From Vibrio lentus (GTDB lineage: Bacteria; Pseudomonadota; Gammaproteobacteria; Enterobacterales; Vibrionaceae): a stretch of DNA of 64,000 nt. Positions 7,547 through 16,386 of the stretch are shown one piece after another; the first letter of the stretch is position 1; every line of letters begins with the position of its first letter. A model generated the notes under the pieces. It ran no database searches, was not told where the DNA came from, and saw nothing but the letters and a program-made list of their open reading frames with translations. The position numbers and the translations under genes are program-made. The stretch spans positions 868,001 through 932,000 of the forward strand of contig NZ_JAUFQE010000001.1 of NCBI RefSeq assembly GCF_030409755.1, given 5' to 3'.

Positions 7547-9418
7547 TTAATCAACAACTTCGATATCAGTTTGCGGAACACTGCAACACGCCAATATCTG
7601 ACCCATATTACGTTCATGCTCTTGCAGCGCTGGCACATCCGGTTGGTGAACTTGCCCAGACTCAAGGGTCACTTTACAAGCACCACAGAAACCCGCGCGA
7701 CAACTTGAAGCAATAGATACCCCCGCCGATTCCGCTTGCTCTAGCAAGGTTGATTGATTATTACCTTCGAACAGGTAGCCGTTCACACTTAACTGCAGTT
7801 GCTTCACAGCTTCCTCGGTCGACTGAGCTACACCAAACGCTTCTTGATGGTAATGCTGAGGGTTGAGTCCCATTTGAATCAGCAGTTTCTTTGCATTATC
7901 CATAAAGCCGTCAGGGCCACACACGAACGCTTGACGCTTGTGTAGCGCTTCAATTTTAGCGACATGCGACACGCTTAGACGCCCAGATAAACCATCCCAA
8001 TCTTTGGTTGGTTGGCTTAATGAATAAATCACACGAAGACCCGCGTGCTCACTGGCGATCTTATCAATCTCAACTTGATAAGGGATGTCTTCTTCACTGC
8101 TGCATTGATGGTAGAAAACCACATCATCAATTTGACCATGGTCGGCTAGGTAGCGAAGCATCGATAGCATTGGAGTAATGCCGCTGCCTGCAGACAAAAG
8201 CAGTAACGGGTGAGTTGGATTTGCTTCTAAGTAGAACGCACCATCTGGATTTTGAGCAACCAAAGTATCACCCACTTGGAAGTGATCATTTAACCAGTTA
8301 GAGATTTGACCATCGTCCACTCGCTTCACTGAAATCGCTAAACGACCCGCTCGTGAAGGGCTAGAAGATAACGTGTAACGACGAGAAACCTTCTCACCAT
8401 CGATCTCCATCTCAATCGGCAGATGTTGCCCAGGCTGATAACTTGGCAATGAATGGTTTTCTTTCGCAGGTTCTAACCAAAAGGTCGTGAAGTCACGAGC
8501 GATCTCTTCACGCTCAACACACGTTAAATGTAACGACTCAACCCAAGTGTCTTCATAGTGTTCTTTCTCTTTGGTTTCGAGTACTTCAACCACATCACCC
8601 GCTTTAACCAAACCTTCATTTTTAGCCACAAGATTCTGACCAAAGAAAACGCCACCACGCTCGTTAGCTCTGAATGTAGAGAAGGTATTAAGAGGCTCTT
8701 TTGTTGCTCTAAATTCGCCACGCTCAACATCAACTGTCGTTAGGATACAACGCTCACAAGGCTTCACCGCTTCGAACTCAACCTCACCAATTCGGATACG
8801 CTTCCAGCCATCTTCAGCAAAGGCTTCGGTATTTGAAACAACAAAGTTAGTGCGGAACTGATCCATCGAGTGAACTTCAGGGCTGCGGCGATTAAGCTCA
8901 TCTAGAGAGGCTTGGCTGATCACTAACATTGGGTAACCATCAGCGAAACTGACATTCTGACCGAGTTTTTCACGAACACGATTCGATTGCTCACCAGAGA
9001 ACAATAGCTCAACACGAACTCCGAGCACATCACTGAACCAATCATCGGCTTCATCATTGGTGGTGTAAGCAGTAAAACTGTCTTTCCAAACCGTTGCTGG
9101 TGCTTCTTGCATCTTGAAATTTGCATACTTTAGACGCAAAGGCTCTTTGCCTTCATAAGTGAAGATCAAACCGTCAGGCTGCAAGCTTGAAGATACCTTG
9201 ACCATTTTCGGATACTTACGCGCCGTGATCATTGAACCGTCAGCCAGTGCCAACATAAAACGTCTGTCGAAAGTAAGACCCTGTTTTTCGACCCAAGCAG
9301 AAGAGAGTGCGATCCCGCCCACTGATTTAACCGGAAACACATTAATTTGAGATAAGGAGGGCTGTTGACCTGAAGGCTCTTGCTCCAAAGCCTTTTGATC
9401 CAAAGGTGACTGCGACAT
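7547..9418 (-). CDS. MOSC (YcbX-type) / ferredoxin-NADP reductase-type fusion
   Basis: A 623-residue fusion. Residues about 20-265 are a MOSC N-terminal barrel plus MOSC domain (FPVKSVGGIAL, CERCILTTVD with the Mo-cofactor cysteine). Residues about 290-510 are an FAD/NAD oxidoreductase (RRYTLSSSPS FAD motif; LLSAGSGITPMLSMLRYL and FVCGPDGFMD nucleotide motifs). The last 90 residues are a plant-type 2Fe-2S ferredoxin (SSCRAGFCGACK, later CC). E. coli YcbX has MOSC plus 2Fe-2S only, and its electrons come from CysJ; here the reductase is built in, so it may be a self-sufficient N-hydroxylated-base reductase. I recall the same fusion beside pyrC in V. cholerae. GGAA lies 6 nt before ATG 9418. 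Confidence 0.85.
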   Translation of the reverse strand: MSQSPLDQKALEQEPSGQQPSLSQINVFPVKSVGGIALSSAWVEKQGLTFDRRFMLALADGSMITARKYPKMVKVSSSLQPDGLIFTYEGKEPLRLKYANFKMQEAPATVWKDSFTAYTTNDEADDWFSDVLGVRVELLFSGEQSNRVREKLGQNVSFADGYPMLVISQASLDELNRRSPEVHSMDQFRTNFVVSNTEAFAEDGWKRIRIGEVEFEAVKPCERCILTTVDVERGEFRATKEPLNTFSTFRANERGGVFFGQNLVAKNEGLVKAGDVVEVLETKEKEHYEDTWVESLHLTCVEREEIARDFTTFWLEPAKENHSLPSYQPGQHLPIEMEIDGEKVSRRYTLSSSPSRAGRLAISVKRVDDGQISNWLNDHFQVGDTLVAQNPDGAFYLEANPTHPLLLLSAGSGITPMLSMLRYLADHGQIDDVVFYHQCSSEEDIPYQVEIDKIASEHAGLRVIYSLSQPTKDWDGLSGRLSVSHVAKIEALHKRQAFVCGPDGFMDNAKKLLIQMGLNPQHYHQEAFGVAQSTEEAVKQLQLSVNGYLFEGNNQSTLLEQAESAGVSIASSCRAGFCGACKVTLESGQVHQPDVPALQEHERNMGQILACCSVPQTDIEVVD

Positions 9419-9451
9419 AACGATTCCAATGTTTTGTTGTTTGTCCCAATG

Positions 9452-9479
9452 CTAACAAATGGTTATAAATAGATAAACT
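9452..9479 (+). repeat. Left copy of 28-bp direct repeat bounding the accessory island
   Basis: The 28 bases starting CTAACAAATGGTTATAAATA are identical to 25941-25968. This copy lies 33 nt upstream of the MOSC gene start, and the other lies in the leader of the Pmp3 gene, so they flank all of the fimbria/lectin region. Confidence 0.9.
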
Positions 9480-9623
9480 AATGACGATGATGCCGGACAC
9501 ACTAATGCGCCTGTTCAGCTACCCAACAGCATCTATGTTTTCTGATTTTGAAAACCAACAAAATTTAACTTCAGCGCCAAGTCCCCTTCTTGCTCAATAA
9601 ACATAATGAACCCAACGCTATAT

Positions 9624-10403
9624 TTAAGGAGATGAGCAATATGCTGTATCTTGTTTCGACAGTTGATTTAATGAGCCCGGCTTACCTAAGTGATATCCTT
9701 GGAAGTAAGCTATGCCCTGAGACTTTGCGAAACGTAGATCTTCATGGTTTTCTATACCTTCTGATAACAATTCAATCTGATACTTTCGAGCTAAAAATCT
9801 CAGACGCTCCCAAAAGGTAGAATTATCGCTCCGATTTCTCATCAACGACCGGTCTACTTTCACGATGTTCGGTTTAACTACCTTAATCAAAGCTTCGCCA
9901 ATGTTATAACCACTGCCATAATCGTCTATCGCAATTTTAATCCCAAGGCCACGACATACTCCGAACTGGGATATCATCCTTTTTTCGTCGATCCCAACGG
10001 GGTATTGCTCATTCTCAGTAAGCTCAATCCATAAGGTTATACCTAACTTGTTGCATGCTTGCCAAATTGGGTAAATATCACGTAGAAAAGTGAAACTTAA
10101 AACGTGACCAGGCGATATATTAATAGTCAGAAAATCAATCATTTTCTTCTGAGACAATAGTTCTTCAGACACTCTTAACAAGAATTTTTGAGTAAACCAT
10201 GCAATTTTCTTAGAGTCTAATAGACAGCGGATTGACGATTCAACGTCATGCCCTTTTTCCCAACGTAATAAAACCTCAGCACCGACAGTTCCATTGCCAT
10301 TAGTTATCGGTTGAAAAACAGGATAAAACAATCCCTGATTAACATCGTCAATAAGTGCTTCGGCTTGCAAATTTTCAGACAACATACTCGTATTCATAAA
10401 CAA
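9624..10403 (-). CDS. EAL-domain cyclic-di-GMP phosphodiesterase
   Basis: A 259-residue stand-alone EAL domain with no sensor or GGDEF part. The catalytic signature is largely intact: EVL in place of EAL (GAEVLLRW), the Asn in INISP, Glu in ELTEN, the DDYGSGY metal site, the Lys in IVKVDRSLM, Glu in LLSEGIEN, and QGYHLGKP near the C-terminus. It should linearise c-di-GMP, and lowering c-di-GMP usually changes fimbria and biofilm expression. It is the first gene inside the left edge of the island, on the same strand as the fimbrial operon, and is AT-rich. It may be active, because EVL variants occur in the family. Confidence 0.85.
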   Translation of the reverse strand: MFMNTSMLSENLQAEALIDDVNQGLFYPVFQPITNGNGTVGAEVLLRWEKGHDVESSIRCLLDSKKIAWFTQKFLLRVSEELLSQKKMIDFLTINISPGHVLSFTFLRDIYPIWQACNKLGITLWIELTENEQYPVGIDEKRMISQFGVCRGLGIKIAIDDYGSGYNIGEALIKVVKPNIVKVDRSLMRNRSDNSTFWERLRFLARKYQIELLSEGIENHEDLRFAKSQGIAYFQGYHLGKPGSLNQLSKQDTAYCSSP

Positions 10404-10701
10404 ACCTCTTCTTGTGATTGATCGATACTACAGATCAATATTTAGCAAGGTTTAGCATGAACAAATCATATGTGGCTTTACATGCCTACTTCTTAACCGC
10501 GTAGAACAAACTGCATTAGTAGTTAAACGAACTCCTGTGCAGATACATAATACCGTTTAAAACAGGTGGAGCTACTTTTCAGAACTAAGATCTATTGGCT
10601 CCTTTGAGTCAGATACTTTTAGATATGTTACTAAAAAGACACCACAATCCATCTTGAATAGCTATACTTCAATAAAATCAAATTACACATAGGGATAATG
10701 A
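10404..10701. other. Divergent promoter stretch between the EAL gene and the first XRE gene
   Basis: 298 AT-rich bases between divergent starts. I see no gene and no clear operator; it should contain both promoters. Confidence 0.5.
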
Positions 10702-11658
10702 ATGTTTGGTGACTATTTAAAGGAATTAAGACTCTCGCTTGGCCTTACACAGAGTGAACTTGCTGCTAAGTTAAACCTTGCTGACGAAGAGTTTAGATCA
10801 CTCGACGTGGTAACCCTTAGTCGCTGGGAGAGAGGAAAAACTAAACCAACACTCGCAAAGTGCCTGAGGGTTTTACGTTGCTTGCAACTTGACTTAAGCG
10901 ATTTTTATGAATTAATACCAAATCCAAACGAATCAAAGCTATTAAATGAATTTTCTAGACTACGTTTTAATAACCAGCTGAGCAGGCTTTCATCGTCAAA
11001 TTACGAAACGGCGCAAAAGCCACAAGTATGTTTGATTACTGAGTTGCCACTTCTTCTGAAAGACGATGATAAAATACTATATAACCTTAAAGCGTTTTAC
11101 GAAACGGCAAGCTATATTCCCAAAGGGCTATTCGACATCAATTTATACGACTATCAGCAAAACAAACGAGCTATTTTCAAAAGGTTTACGACAAAAAGTG
11201 GGCAACTTATAGGCCATTCACTTAGTTTTATCTTTGAAAGTGAATATTTTGACAAGGCTATCCATTCCAAAAACTTCGACATCAACTTAACAAAGACTGT
11301 CAGCTATAAAAGTACAACTAAGCTAGCGGTTTGTAATTATAATCGTTACTCTTCTAGTTTCGAAGTGTTTCGGTGCATGTTAGTTTCTCAGTATATAAAT
11401 CTGATTCGCTATTCAAATGTGCAACGTTATTATTTCTTTAACGCATTACCTGAAAGTGGACAAATTTTAGAACAACTTGGATTCGTTAAGGTAGCATTTG
11501 ATACTGAGTCAGAGATAGGAGGTTTTAAATTGGGCAACCGGGCATTCGAACATTGTTTATATGAAATTGACACTGCGACACTTCTCTCTCACCCTGAAAT
11601 AATAACCCTTATAAAAACAACAAAGTGGAATAATCAGAACTTAAATCAAAGCAATTAG
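10702..11658 (+). CDS. XRE-type regulator with a C-terminal GNAT-like domain, copy 1
   Basis: A 318-residue protein. Residues 1-70 are an XRE (lambda Cro/CI-type) helix-turn-helix (LGLTQSELAAKLNL, then VTLSRWERGKTKPTLAKCLRVLR). The remaining about 200 residues form a domain shared with the next gene, including GQLIGHSLSF and a late segment GQILEQLGFVKV that recalls the L..lGF motif of GNAT acyltransferases. A regulator sensing or modifying a small acyl substrate is possible, but the enzyme call is inference. AGGG precedes ATG 10702. It lies 81-96 nt before its paralog on the same strand, between the EAL gene and the fimbrial operon, so it may control the island. Confidence 0.7.
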   Translation: MFGDYLKELRLSLGLTQSELAAKLNLADEEFRSLDVVTLSRWERGKTKPTLAKCLRVLRCLQLDLSDFYELIPNPNESKLLNEFSRLRFNNQLSRLSSSNYETAQKPQVCLITELPLLLKDDDKILYNLKAFYETASYIPKGLFDINLYDYQQNKRAIFKRFTTKSGQLIGHSLSFIFESEYFDKAIHSKNFDINLTKTVSYKSTTKLAVCNYNRYSSSFEVFRCMLVSQYINLIRYSNVQRYYFFNALPESGQILEQLGFVKVAFDTESEIGGFKLGNRAFEHCLYEIDTATLLSHPEIITLIKTTKWNNQNLNQSN

Positions 11659-11754
11659 GCATACCCAGAAAACGTACACACTGCAATGCCTACCAGATTA
11701 GAAATCCAGACATAATAATACTGCGCCTTATGCAAAATATTGGAGAAAGTAACT

Positions 11755-12765
11755 GTGTTTGGCGAGTACTTAAAAAAATATCGAATTGCGAATGAAATGA
11801 CACAAAGTCAAGCCGCGACAAAACTCAACTTAATCGGAGAGGATTTATCAAATATTGATACAGTGACACTCAGTCGATGGGAAAGAGGTACAACAAAACC
11901 AACTCTTAGTCGTAGTATTCGTGTTTTACGAGAATTTACGAACGACCTTGAGCCTTACCTATCTGAAATTAGTCATTTGCACCAACAAGAAATCGCTTCT
12001 AAAAATAGGGTCGATCATTTCGACATTTTGATGGAAGAAAAGTATCATAGCTTAAATAATTTGATCGCCAAGGCAAACTATCAGTCGTCATCGATGTCCG
12101 AACATAACGCTATTTGTGAATGTCCGATAGTAAACCCCAATGATAACGACACTGTAAACTCTGTTCTTCATTTTCATGAGCAAACATCTGCTGATTATAT
12201 GAAACATGGGCTCAGTAGAATTGATTTATTAAGTTATTGTAGTCAAAAACGTTTCATCGCTTATAAATATGTTGATAGCATAACTGGAAAGTTACTAGGA
12301 CATAATATAGGTACTATTTTCACACCCGAAGGGATAAGCTCTGAGATTGAAACACTAGACCAAAAATCAATAGATGAAATCGATTTAAGAAAAACCGTGC
12401 CTTATAATCAAAACCGTAAGTTAATCTATTTTGCAGCCAGTCAGCATTCATTGTACGAGCGACCTTTTCGCCTACAACTAAATCGCGAATTCAGATTTCT
12501 AGCAAACCACGCTAACATTACCGACTACTACGCAACAGTTGCAGTAAGTAGCTCAGCGGAAGTTCTTGAAAAAATGGGATTCTCTGTTGTTTCGTACGAG
12601 AAAAAATCAACAAACGGTGCAATAAAAGTTGGTAAACACTATTACTCAAAAGCCTTAATGCACATAAAAACAAGTCAGTTGTTTGCTCAACCTGAATTCT
12701 TGAGTTTACTTACTAGCTGTCAAAACTGCCCAAATCGATGCTCAGTTAGCTCTCAATGCTGCTAG
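11755..12765 (+). CDS. XRE-type regulator with a C-terminal GNAT-like domain, copy 2
   Basis: A 336-residue paralog of the preceding gene. I chose GTG 11755 because GGAGAAAG lies 7 nt upstream and the resulting start (MFGEYLKKYRI) aligns with MFGDYLKELRL of copy 1; an upstream TTG at 11740 overlaps the ribosome site. The helix-turn-helix is strongly conserved (VTLSRWERGTTKPTLSRSIRVLR), whereas the C-terminal domain is much more diverged (GKLLGHNIGTI, EVLEKMGFSVVS), so the two may bind related DNA but respond to different signals. The end carries a cysteine-rich tail (NCPNRCSVSSQCC) absent from copy 1. Confidence 0.7.
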   Translation: MFGEYLKKYRIANEMTQSQAATKLNLIGEDLSNIDTVTLSRWERGTTKPTLSRSIRVLREFTNDLEPYLSEISHLHQQEIASKNRVDHFDILMEEKYHSLNNLIAKANYQSSSMSEHNAICECPIVNPNDNDTVNSVLHFHEQTSADYMKHGLSRIDLLSYCSQKRFIAYKYVDSITGKLLGHNIGTIFTPEGISSEIETLDQKSIDEIDLRKTVPYNQNRKLIYFAASQHSLYERPFRLQLNREFRFLANHANITDYYATVAVSSSAEVLEKMGFSVVSYEKKSTNGAIKVGKHYYSKALMHIKTSQLFAQPEFLSLLTSCQNCPNRCSVSSQCC

Positions 12766-13027
12766 GCGGTCCCTTTCAGCACAAACCAACAGGAGTATCA
12801 GCCCATCAAAAGATAGCTCTGATGGATGAACTCCTGCTTGTTTTAACCTTTCAAAACACAACTCTACCGTTTTAACATTCGTGTTCGATATTATTGAACC
12901 AATATACCTCATCTCTTACTCTCTTACTCTCTTAAGTTATCAATACAAGTTATATATTAATTGACTAAGCGATTGAGTATTAAAGCAGATGGTCAAAAAT
13001 TAGAAGCTAATATGCTATGTTCGCTGA

Positions 13028-13291
13028 TTACATATCAACTTCACGAACAATTACATCATCTATTTCATTGTTTAATAATGTCACATGACTGCTATGAGTC
13101 ATGCCTCCTAAAGCTTGCGAATTTTTCATGTCATCCACATTCGTTAGACTCTTTTCAGAATATATTGCTCGTATATCTCCGCCGACTCTACCTGAAAAGG
13201 TAACATCATCGGTACTCAAAGAAGCATTAGCTAAGTTTGCAATAAATAAAAATGAACATAAAACGACCGATATATTAACAAACGACTTCAT
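13028..13291 (-). CDS. Small exported protein beside the fimbrial operon
   Basis: An 87-residue protein with a signal peptide (MKSFVNISVVLCSFLFIANLANA) and a short mature region beginning SLSTDDVTFSGRVGGD. GAGG 5 nt upstream fixes ATG 13291 over an in-frame GTG just before. The TFSG..G pattern faintly recalls the start of the mature pilin (ATFSGFVPG), so it could be a truncated or miniature fimbrial subunit, but the remainder does not align. It is on the same strand as the fimbrial operon but 540 nt past its last gene. Confidence 0.55.
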   Translation of the reverse strand: MKSFVNISVVLCSFLFIANLANASLSTDDVTFSGRVGGDIRAIYSEKSLTNVDDMKNSQALGGMTHSSHVTLLNNEIDDVIVREVDM

Positions 13292-13835
13292 AAACACCTC
13301 AAATGTAATTGGTTACATATGATAGTTTAGCTTATTCGCAGAAAAAAAGAAGTCAAATGCCTACCACCCACCCCTTCGTCCGTGAGTTAGATTTATAAAC
13401 GTTAATTTACAATGATTTTTTCAGCATGGTTCCATCCATAACCATCATAATAGCAACATAAATATGACCAAATACATTCATAAAAATTATACACATGTGT
13501 GACGTTAGCCATTTGATGGTAGTTAAACCTTAGGGAGAGACCGGAGAGTAAAGAGCTAATACATATCTTGCAGAACTTCATAATAGTTCAATGATTTTCA
13601 TATTAAGAAAATTTAAGTCTATCTATCTTCGTAATCTTTAATACCCTAACCTAAGATCTGGTATGTAAACAATGATTCTTGGCAACACTTGATTATTCAC
13701 ATCAACGTAAGCTATGCAAGATCATAGATGAAGAGTTAGACAGATTTAATCGAGTGCAAAAAAAAGCATCACCATACCTTATAAAAAATAGGTCTAGTAA
13801 TACTTTTAATATTTATCAAGTTATCGGTAAGAAGT
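13292..13835. other. Intergenic stretch downstream of the fimbrial operon
   Basis: 544 AT-rich bases. It contains the 10-bp palindrome ACACATGTGT (13491-13500) and presumably the promoter of the small exported gene. A 60-codon plus-strand frame (13679-13861) starts with TTG, has no ribosome site and runs into the LysM gene, so I do not call it. Confidence 0.5.
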
Positions 13836-14588
13836 TTATTCTAATACTTGACCAGGGATGATCAAATCAGGGTTTTCAATGTCATTGTTTTGAATAATAT
13901 CTTCTAAGTCAAAGCCATAGTCTCTACGTAATTGGTATAACCAATCCCCCTCTTTTACAACATAAGGTAAGCTTACTTTGTCTTCTACCTTTTCTTTTAG
14001 TTTTGTTTTTTTGTCAACATCTGTATCTACCCGACATTCATTTGTGTCAGGTTGTATTTGACATGCCCTACTTGAGTTAGTATTTAAAGAGTAAGGTCTG
14101 GTTTCAATGTCACCTGACGAGTTCCTTTCACTGCTATCAAAGAAGAAGTATGAAAAACCGACAACCACTTCTCTTTGATTCTGTCCGAAATCGTCATTCA
14201 AAACTTGGTTTAAAGCAACATTCATTCCAATGTTACTATTAATAGCGTACTCGGCAAGATATTCTATTGTTGGATATTTATCTTCTACTCCGAATCCTAC
14301 CTTTAAATCAAGTTTTTCTCCATCATGTATACTATAAAGTAAACCTAAATCAGGTATGTACTCCGAATTATCCAATAACTTGTAATGCTTGATACCTAAT
14401 TCCAATTGAAGTCGTTTATATTGGTAGAGAAAATAAATAGATTGAGAGTTCTCAAACATATCTCCATCAAAATTATACCCATAGTTTGCCCCTACCCCAA
14501 AAATATGAGCAGTTGGCTTCTCTGCAACCGCTGCACCGCTGGTTAGGAGTAGAAACATAAAACAAATATTATTAATTAGTCGGTTCAC
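13836..14588 (-). CDS. Outer-membrane-like protein with C-terminal LysM domain, last gene of the fimbrial operon
   Basis: A 250-residue protein. A signal peptide (ICFMFLLLTSGAAVAE) precedes about 130 residues of alternating polar/hydrophobic strands (IFGVGANYGYNFDG, REVVVGFSYFFFDS), typical of a small beta barrel. After a charged linker with two cysteines comes a LysM peptidoglycan-binding motif (YVVKEGDWLYQLRRDYGFDLEDIIQNND, ending IIPGQVL). It starts with GTG 14588 behind GAGG and overlaps the tip gene by 4 nt (GTGA), so translation is coupled. An outer-membrane protein anchored to the cell wall could brace the usher or stiffen the attachment point; this is inference. Confidence 0.7.
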   Translation of the reverse strand: MNRLINNICFMFLLLTSGAAVAEKPTAHIFGVGANYGYNFDGDMFENSQSIYFLYQYKRLQLELGIKHYKLLDNSEYIPDLGLLYSIHDGEKLDLKVGFGVEDKYPTIEYLAEYAINSNIGMNVALNQVLNDDFGQNQREVVVGFSYFFFDSSERNSSGDIETRPYSLNTNSSRACQIQPDTNECRVDTDVDKKTKLKEKVEDKVSLPYVVKEGDWLYQLRRDYGFDLEDIIQNNDIENPDLIIPGQVLE

Positions 14589-15712
14589 AGGTTCACCTCA
14601 TAAACAACATTAAACGATCCTTGGTAATTACCTGAACTGAGTGCATTTCCATCGACATCAAAACTAACGTCGTATGCTACATCAACTTTGTTACTTCCTT
14701 CCCCATTCACTGTAATCACTTCTGAATCAGGGAAAGATGTCGTATTAAGTATGCCGTCTTGAACTATCACCTTGTTAGGGCTCTCACAACCGACAGCACA
14801 AGTAATTGTGTAGGGTATCTTTTCTAGCGAGTTATCAATATTTGTAAGCTCATAGTCATCTGACGTAGGGCTAAACGTCATAATGACGCCTGTAGGTAAT
14901 GTCCCCAACAAGCTAACATCATACCTCGTTGTACCAGAGATCCTTTTTGTTGCAGTATCATACTGGGGTTCAATATTCCCATCTCCAAGTACCGTTAATG
15001 ATTCAAGGATCGCAGCTTGATAATCAATCGTGATAATTAACGTCTCCGGTACTCTGGTATAAGTCATCGTACCGGTTTGGCTTGTAAAAAAGTAAGTGGG
15101 TGAAAGGTTAATTGATGCCGTATAAGTTCCAGAACCAACAGGGGCTGCGAATACATCATTACTGATATTAGGCAAAGCGAAAACAGGTCGATAGAACTTA
15201 AACGGTTCGACTCGGCTTGATGCTACATAACCCATTCGTGACACGCACAAAGTCGATTCTTGTCCCACCTTTGCACTCGACCCACTTATATTTGTAGCTG
15301 CACACTCATTGGCAACTCCCATTCCCACATTTGACCCGTAGTCTTTTGATGTGAAATAACTAGCCGAGCTACCCAAATTGTACTCAACGCCTAACAACTC
15401 CAGGCTGGTGGTAAAACTTTCACCTGTAGAATGATTAACAAAGCTAACGTTATTAACGGGTTGGTTATCCATCGTTGCGGGATACCACTCTGCCGTTGGT
15501 TGCTCTTGCGCTATCGTCCATGCAGATGGAGATATAGCTTCACTACCGAAATAACTATTTGGCGCTGCATTGTTCCAAACCACAGAGTTGTTTGCTGTAA
15601 TCGTTCCGTATACATCTGCAGCATGGCTACTATCTAAAGCCGTGAATAATAGCGCTATACTAATTAGGCTATTTCTTTTTAATAGTGATATTTTTGTTAT
15701 AACTGTAATCAT
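14585..15712 (-). CDS. Probable fimbrial tip subunit/adhesin
   Basis: A 375-residue exported protein. After a signal peptide (SLISIALLFTALDSSHA) it is rich in Thr/Ser/Gly beta-strand sequence with pairs of cysteines (ANECAATNIS..TLCVSRMG; TCAVGCESP), and it ends in a fimbrial-subunit-like strand pattern (SGNYQGSFNVVYEVNL). Its position after the chaperone and its size, twice that of a pilin, match two-domain tip adhesins of alternate chaperone-usher systems. Its start overlaps the chaperone gene by 44 nt, with AAGG upstream. The family call rests on context more than on a motif. Confidence 0.65.
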   Translation of the reverse strand: MITVITKISLLKRNSLISIALLFTALDSSHAADVYGTITANNSVVWNNAAPNSYFGSEAISPSAWTIAQEQPTAEWYPATMDNQPVNNVSFVNHSTGESFTTSLELLGVEYNLGSSASYFTSKDYGSNVGMGVANECAATNISGSSAKVGQESTLCVSRMGYVASSRVEPFKFYRPVFALPNISNDVFAAPVGSGTYTASINLSPTYFFTSQTGTMTYTRVPETLIITIDYQAAILESLTVLGDGNIEPQYDTATKRISGTTRYDVSLLGTLPTGVIMTFSPTSDDYELTNIDNSLEKIPYTITCAVGCESPNKVIVQDGILNTTSFPDSEVITVNGEGSNKVDVAYDVSFDVDGNALSSGNYQGSFNVVYEVNL

Positions 15713-16373
15713 GGTTGGCTACCTTAACGGATAACGAATCGACATTTTGCAGGCCTTCTGATAATTTTATGGTTTTCTTTCGACCAGATAATATTGTATT
15801 AGTTTGTTTACATTTGTTACTAACAGAATTCGGTTTACAGTTATCAAACTGTATGTAGAAAAATGTGTTACCATTATTTTCCACATAAACTTCTGAACCG
15901 TTATATTTAACTTTGTAGTCAACATCAGCATTTTTTGCAGGTACAATATAATAAGGAGCATAACCATAATTAATACCAATTCTACTTTCTTTTTTATCTC
16001 CATCGATAACGCTAGGCATGAAAGTCACTTGATAAACTTTGTCCTTCTCTAAATCATCACAATTAACCTGACATAAATTCTTTACTGATACACGACGTCT
16101 TTCCCCCGGATTTAATATCAGTTTATTTGGTAATAGCGCAAGATCCCATAAAGGTAAATTATCTTTTGTTAGCTCTACCTTTTCTAACTCTCCGTTTTCC
16201 ACCTTTACTTGGCTAACGCTACCCTTTATATATTCAGGTTCAGTTTTTGAACTAGTCAGAGTAAAAACTCCATTACCATCTTCTCCAGCTATCAGAAGCA
16301 TTTTATCTATGCTGAATGCATGACTAAAAGAGCTCATCATTAATAGTATCGAAGTTAATATTACACGTTGCAT
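15669..16373 (-). CDS. Periplasmic fimbrial chaperone (alternate chaperone-usher type)
   Basis: A 234-residue protein with a signal peptide (MQRVILTSILLMMSSFSHA) and an N-terminal immunoglobulin-like domain in which VFTLTSS and LWDLALLPNKLILNPGERRRVSV match the G1 strand and the proline-glycine loop before it; the second domain contains VYVENNGNTFFYIQF. Such chaperones donate a strand to pilin subunits in the periplasm. I chose ATG 16373 because AGAGAAA lies 5 nt upstream, while the in-frame ATG at 16400 is inside the usher gene and would extend the signal. Two cysteine pairs (CQVNC; C..C) are unusual and may form disulfides. Confidence 0.75.
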   Translation of the reverse strand: MQRVILTSILLMMSSFSHAFSIDKMLLIAGEDGNGVFTLTSSKTEPEYIKGSVSQVKVENGELEKVELTKDNLPLWDLALLPNKLILNPGERRRVSVKNLCQVNCDDLEKDKVYQVTFMPSVIDGDKKESRIGINYGYAPYYIVPAKNADVDYKVKYNGSEVYVENNGNTFFYIQFDNCKPNSVSNKCKQTNTILSGRKKTIKLSEGLQNVDSLSVKVANHDYSYNKNITIKKK

Positions 16374-16386
16374 AATTTTCTCTATG

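Noticed and set aside
12961-13203. 80-codon plus-strand frame opposite the small exported protein
   Set aside because: TTG start and no ribosome site; the minus-strand gene has a clear signal peptide and GAGG.
13679-13861. 60-codon plus-strand frame overlapping the end of the LysM gene
   Set aside because: TTG start, no ribosome site, opposite strand to a well supported gene; treated as chance.
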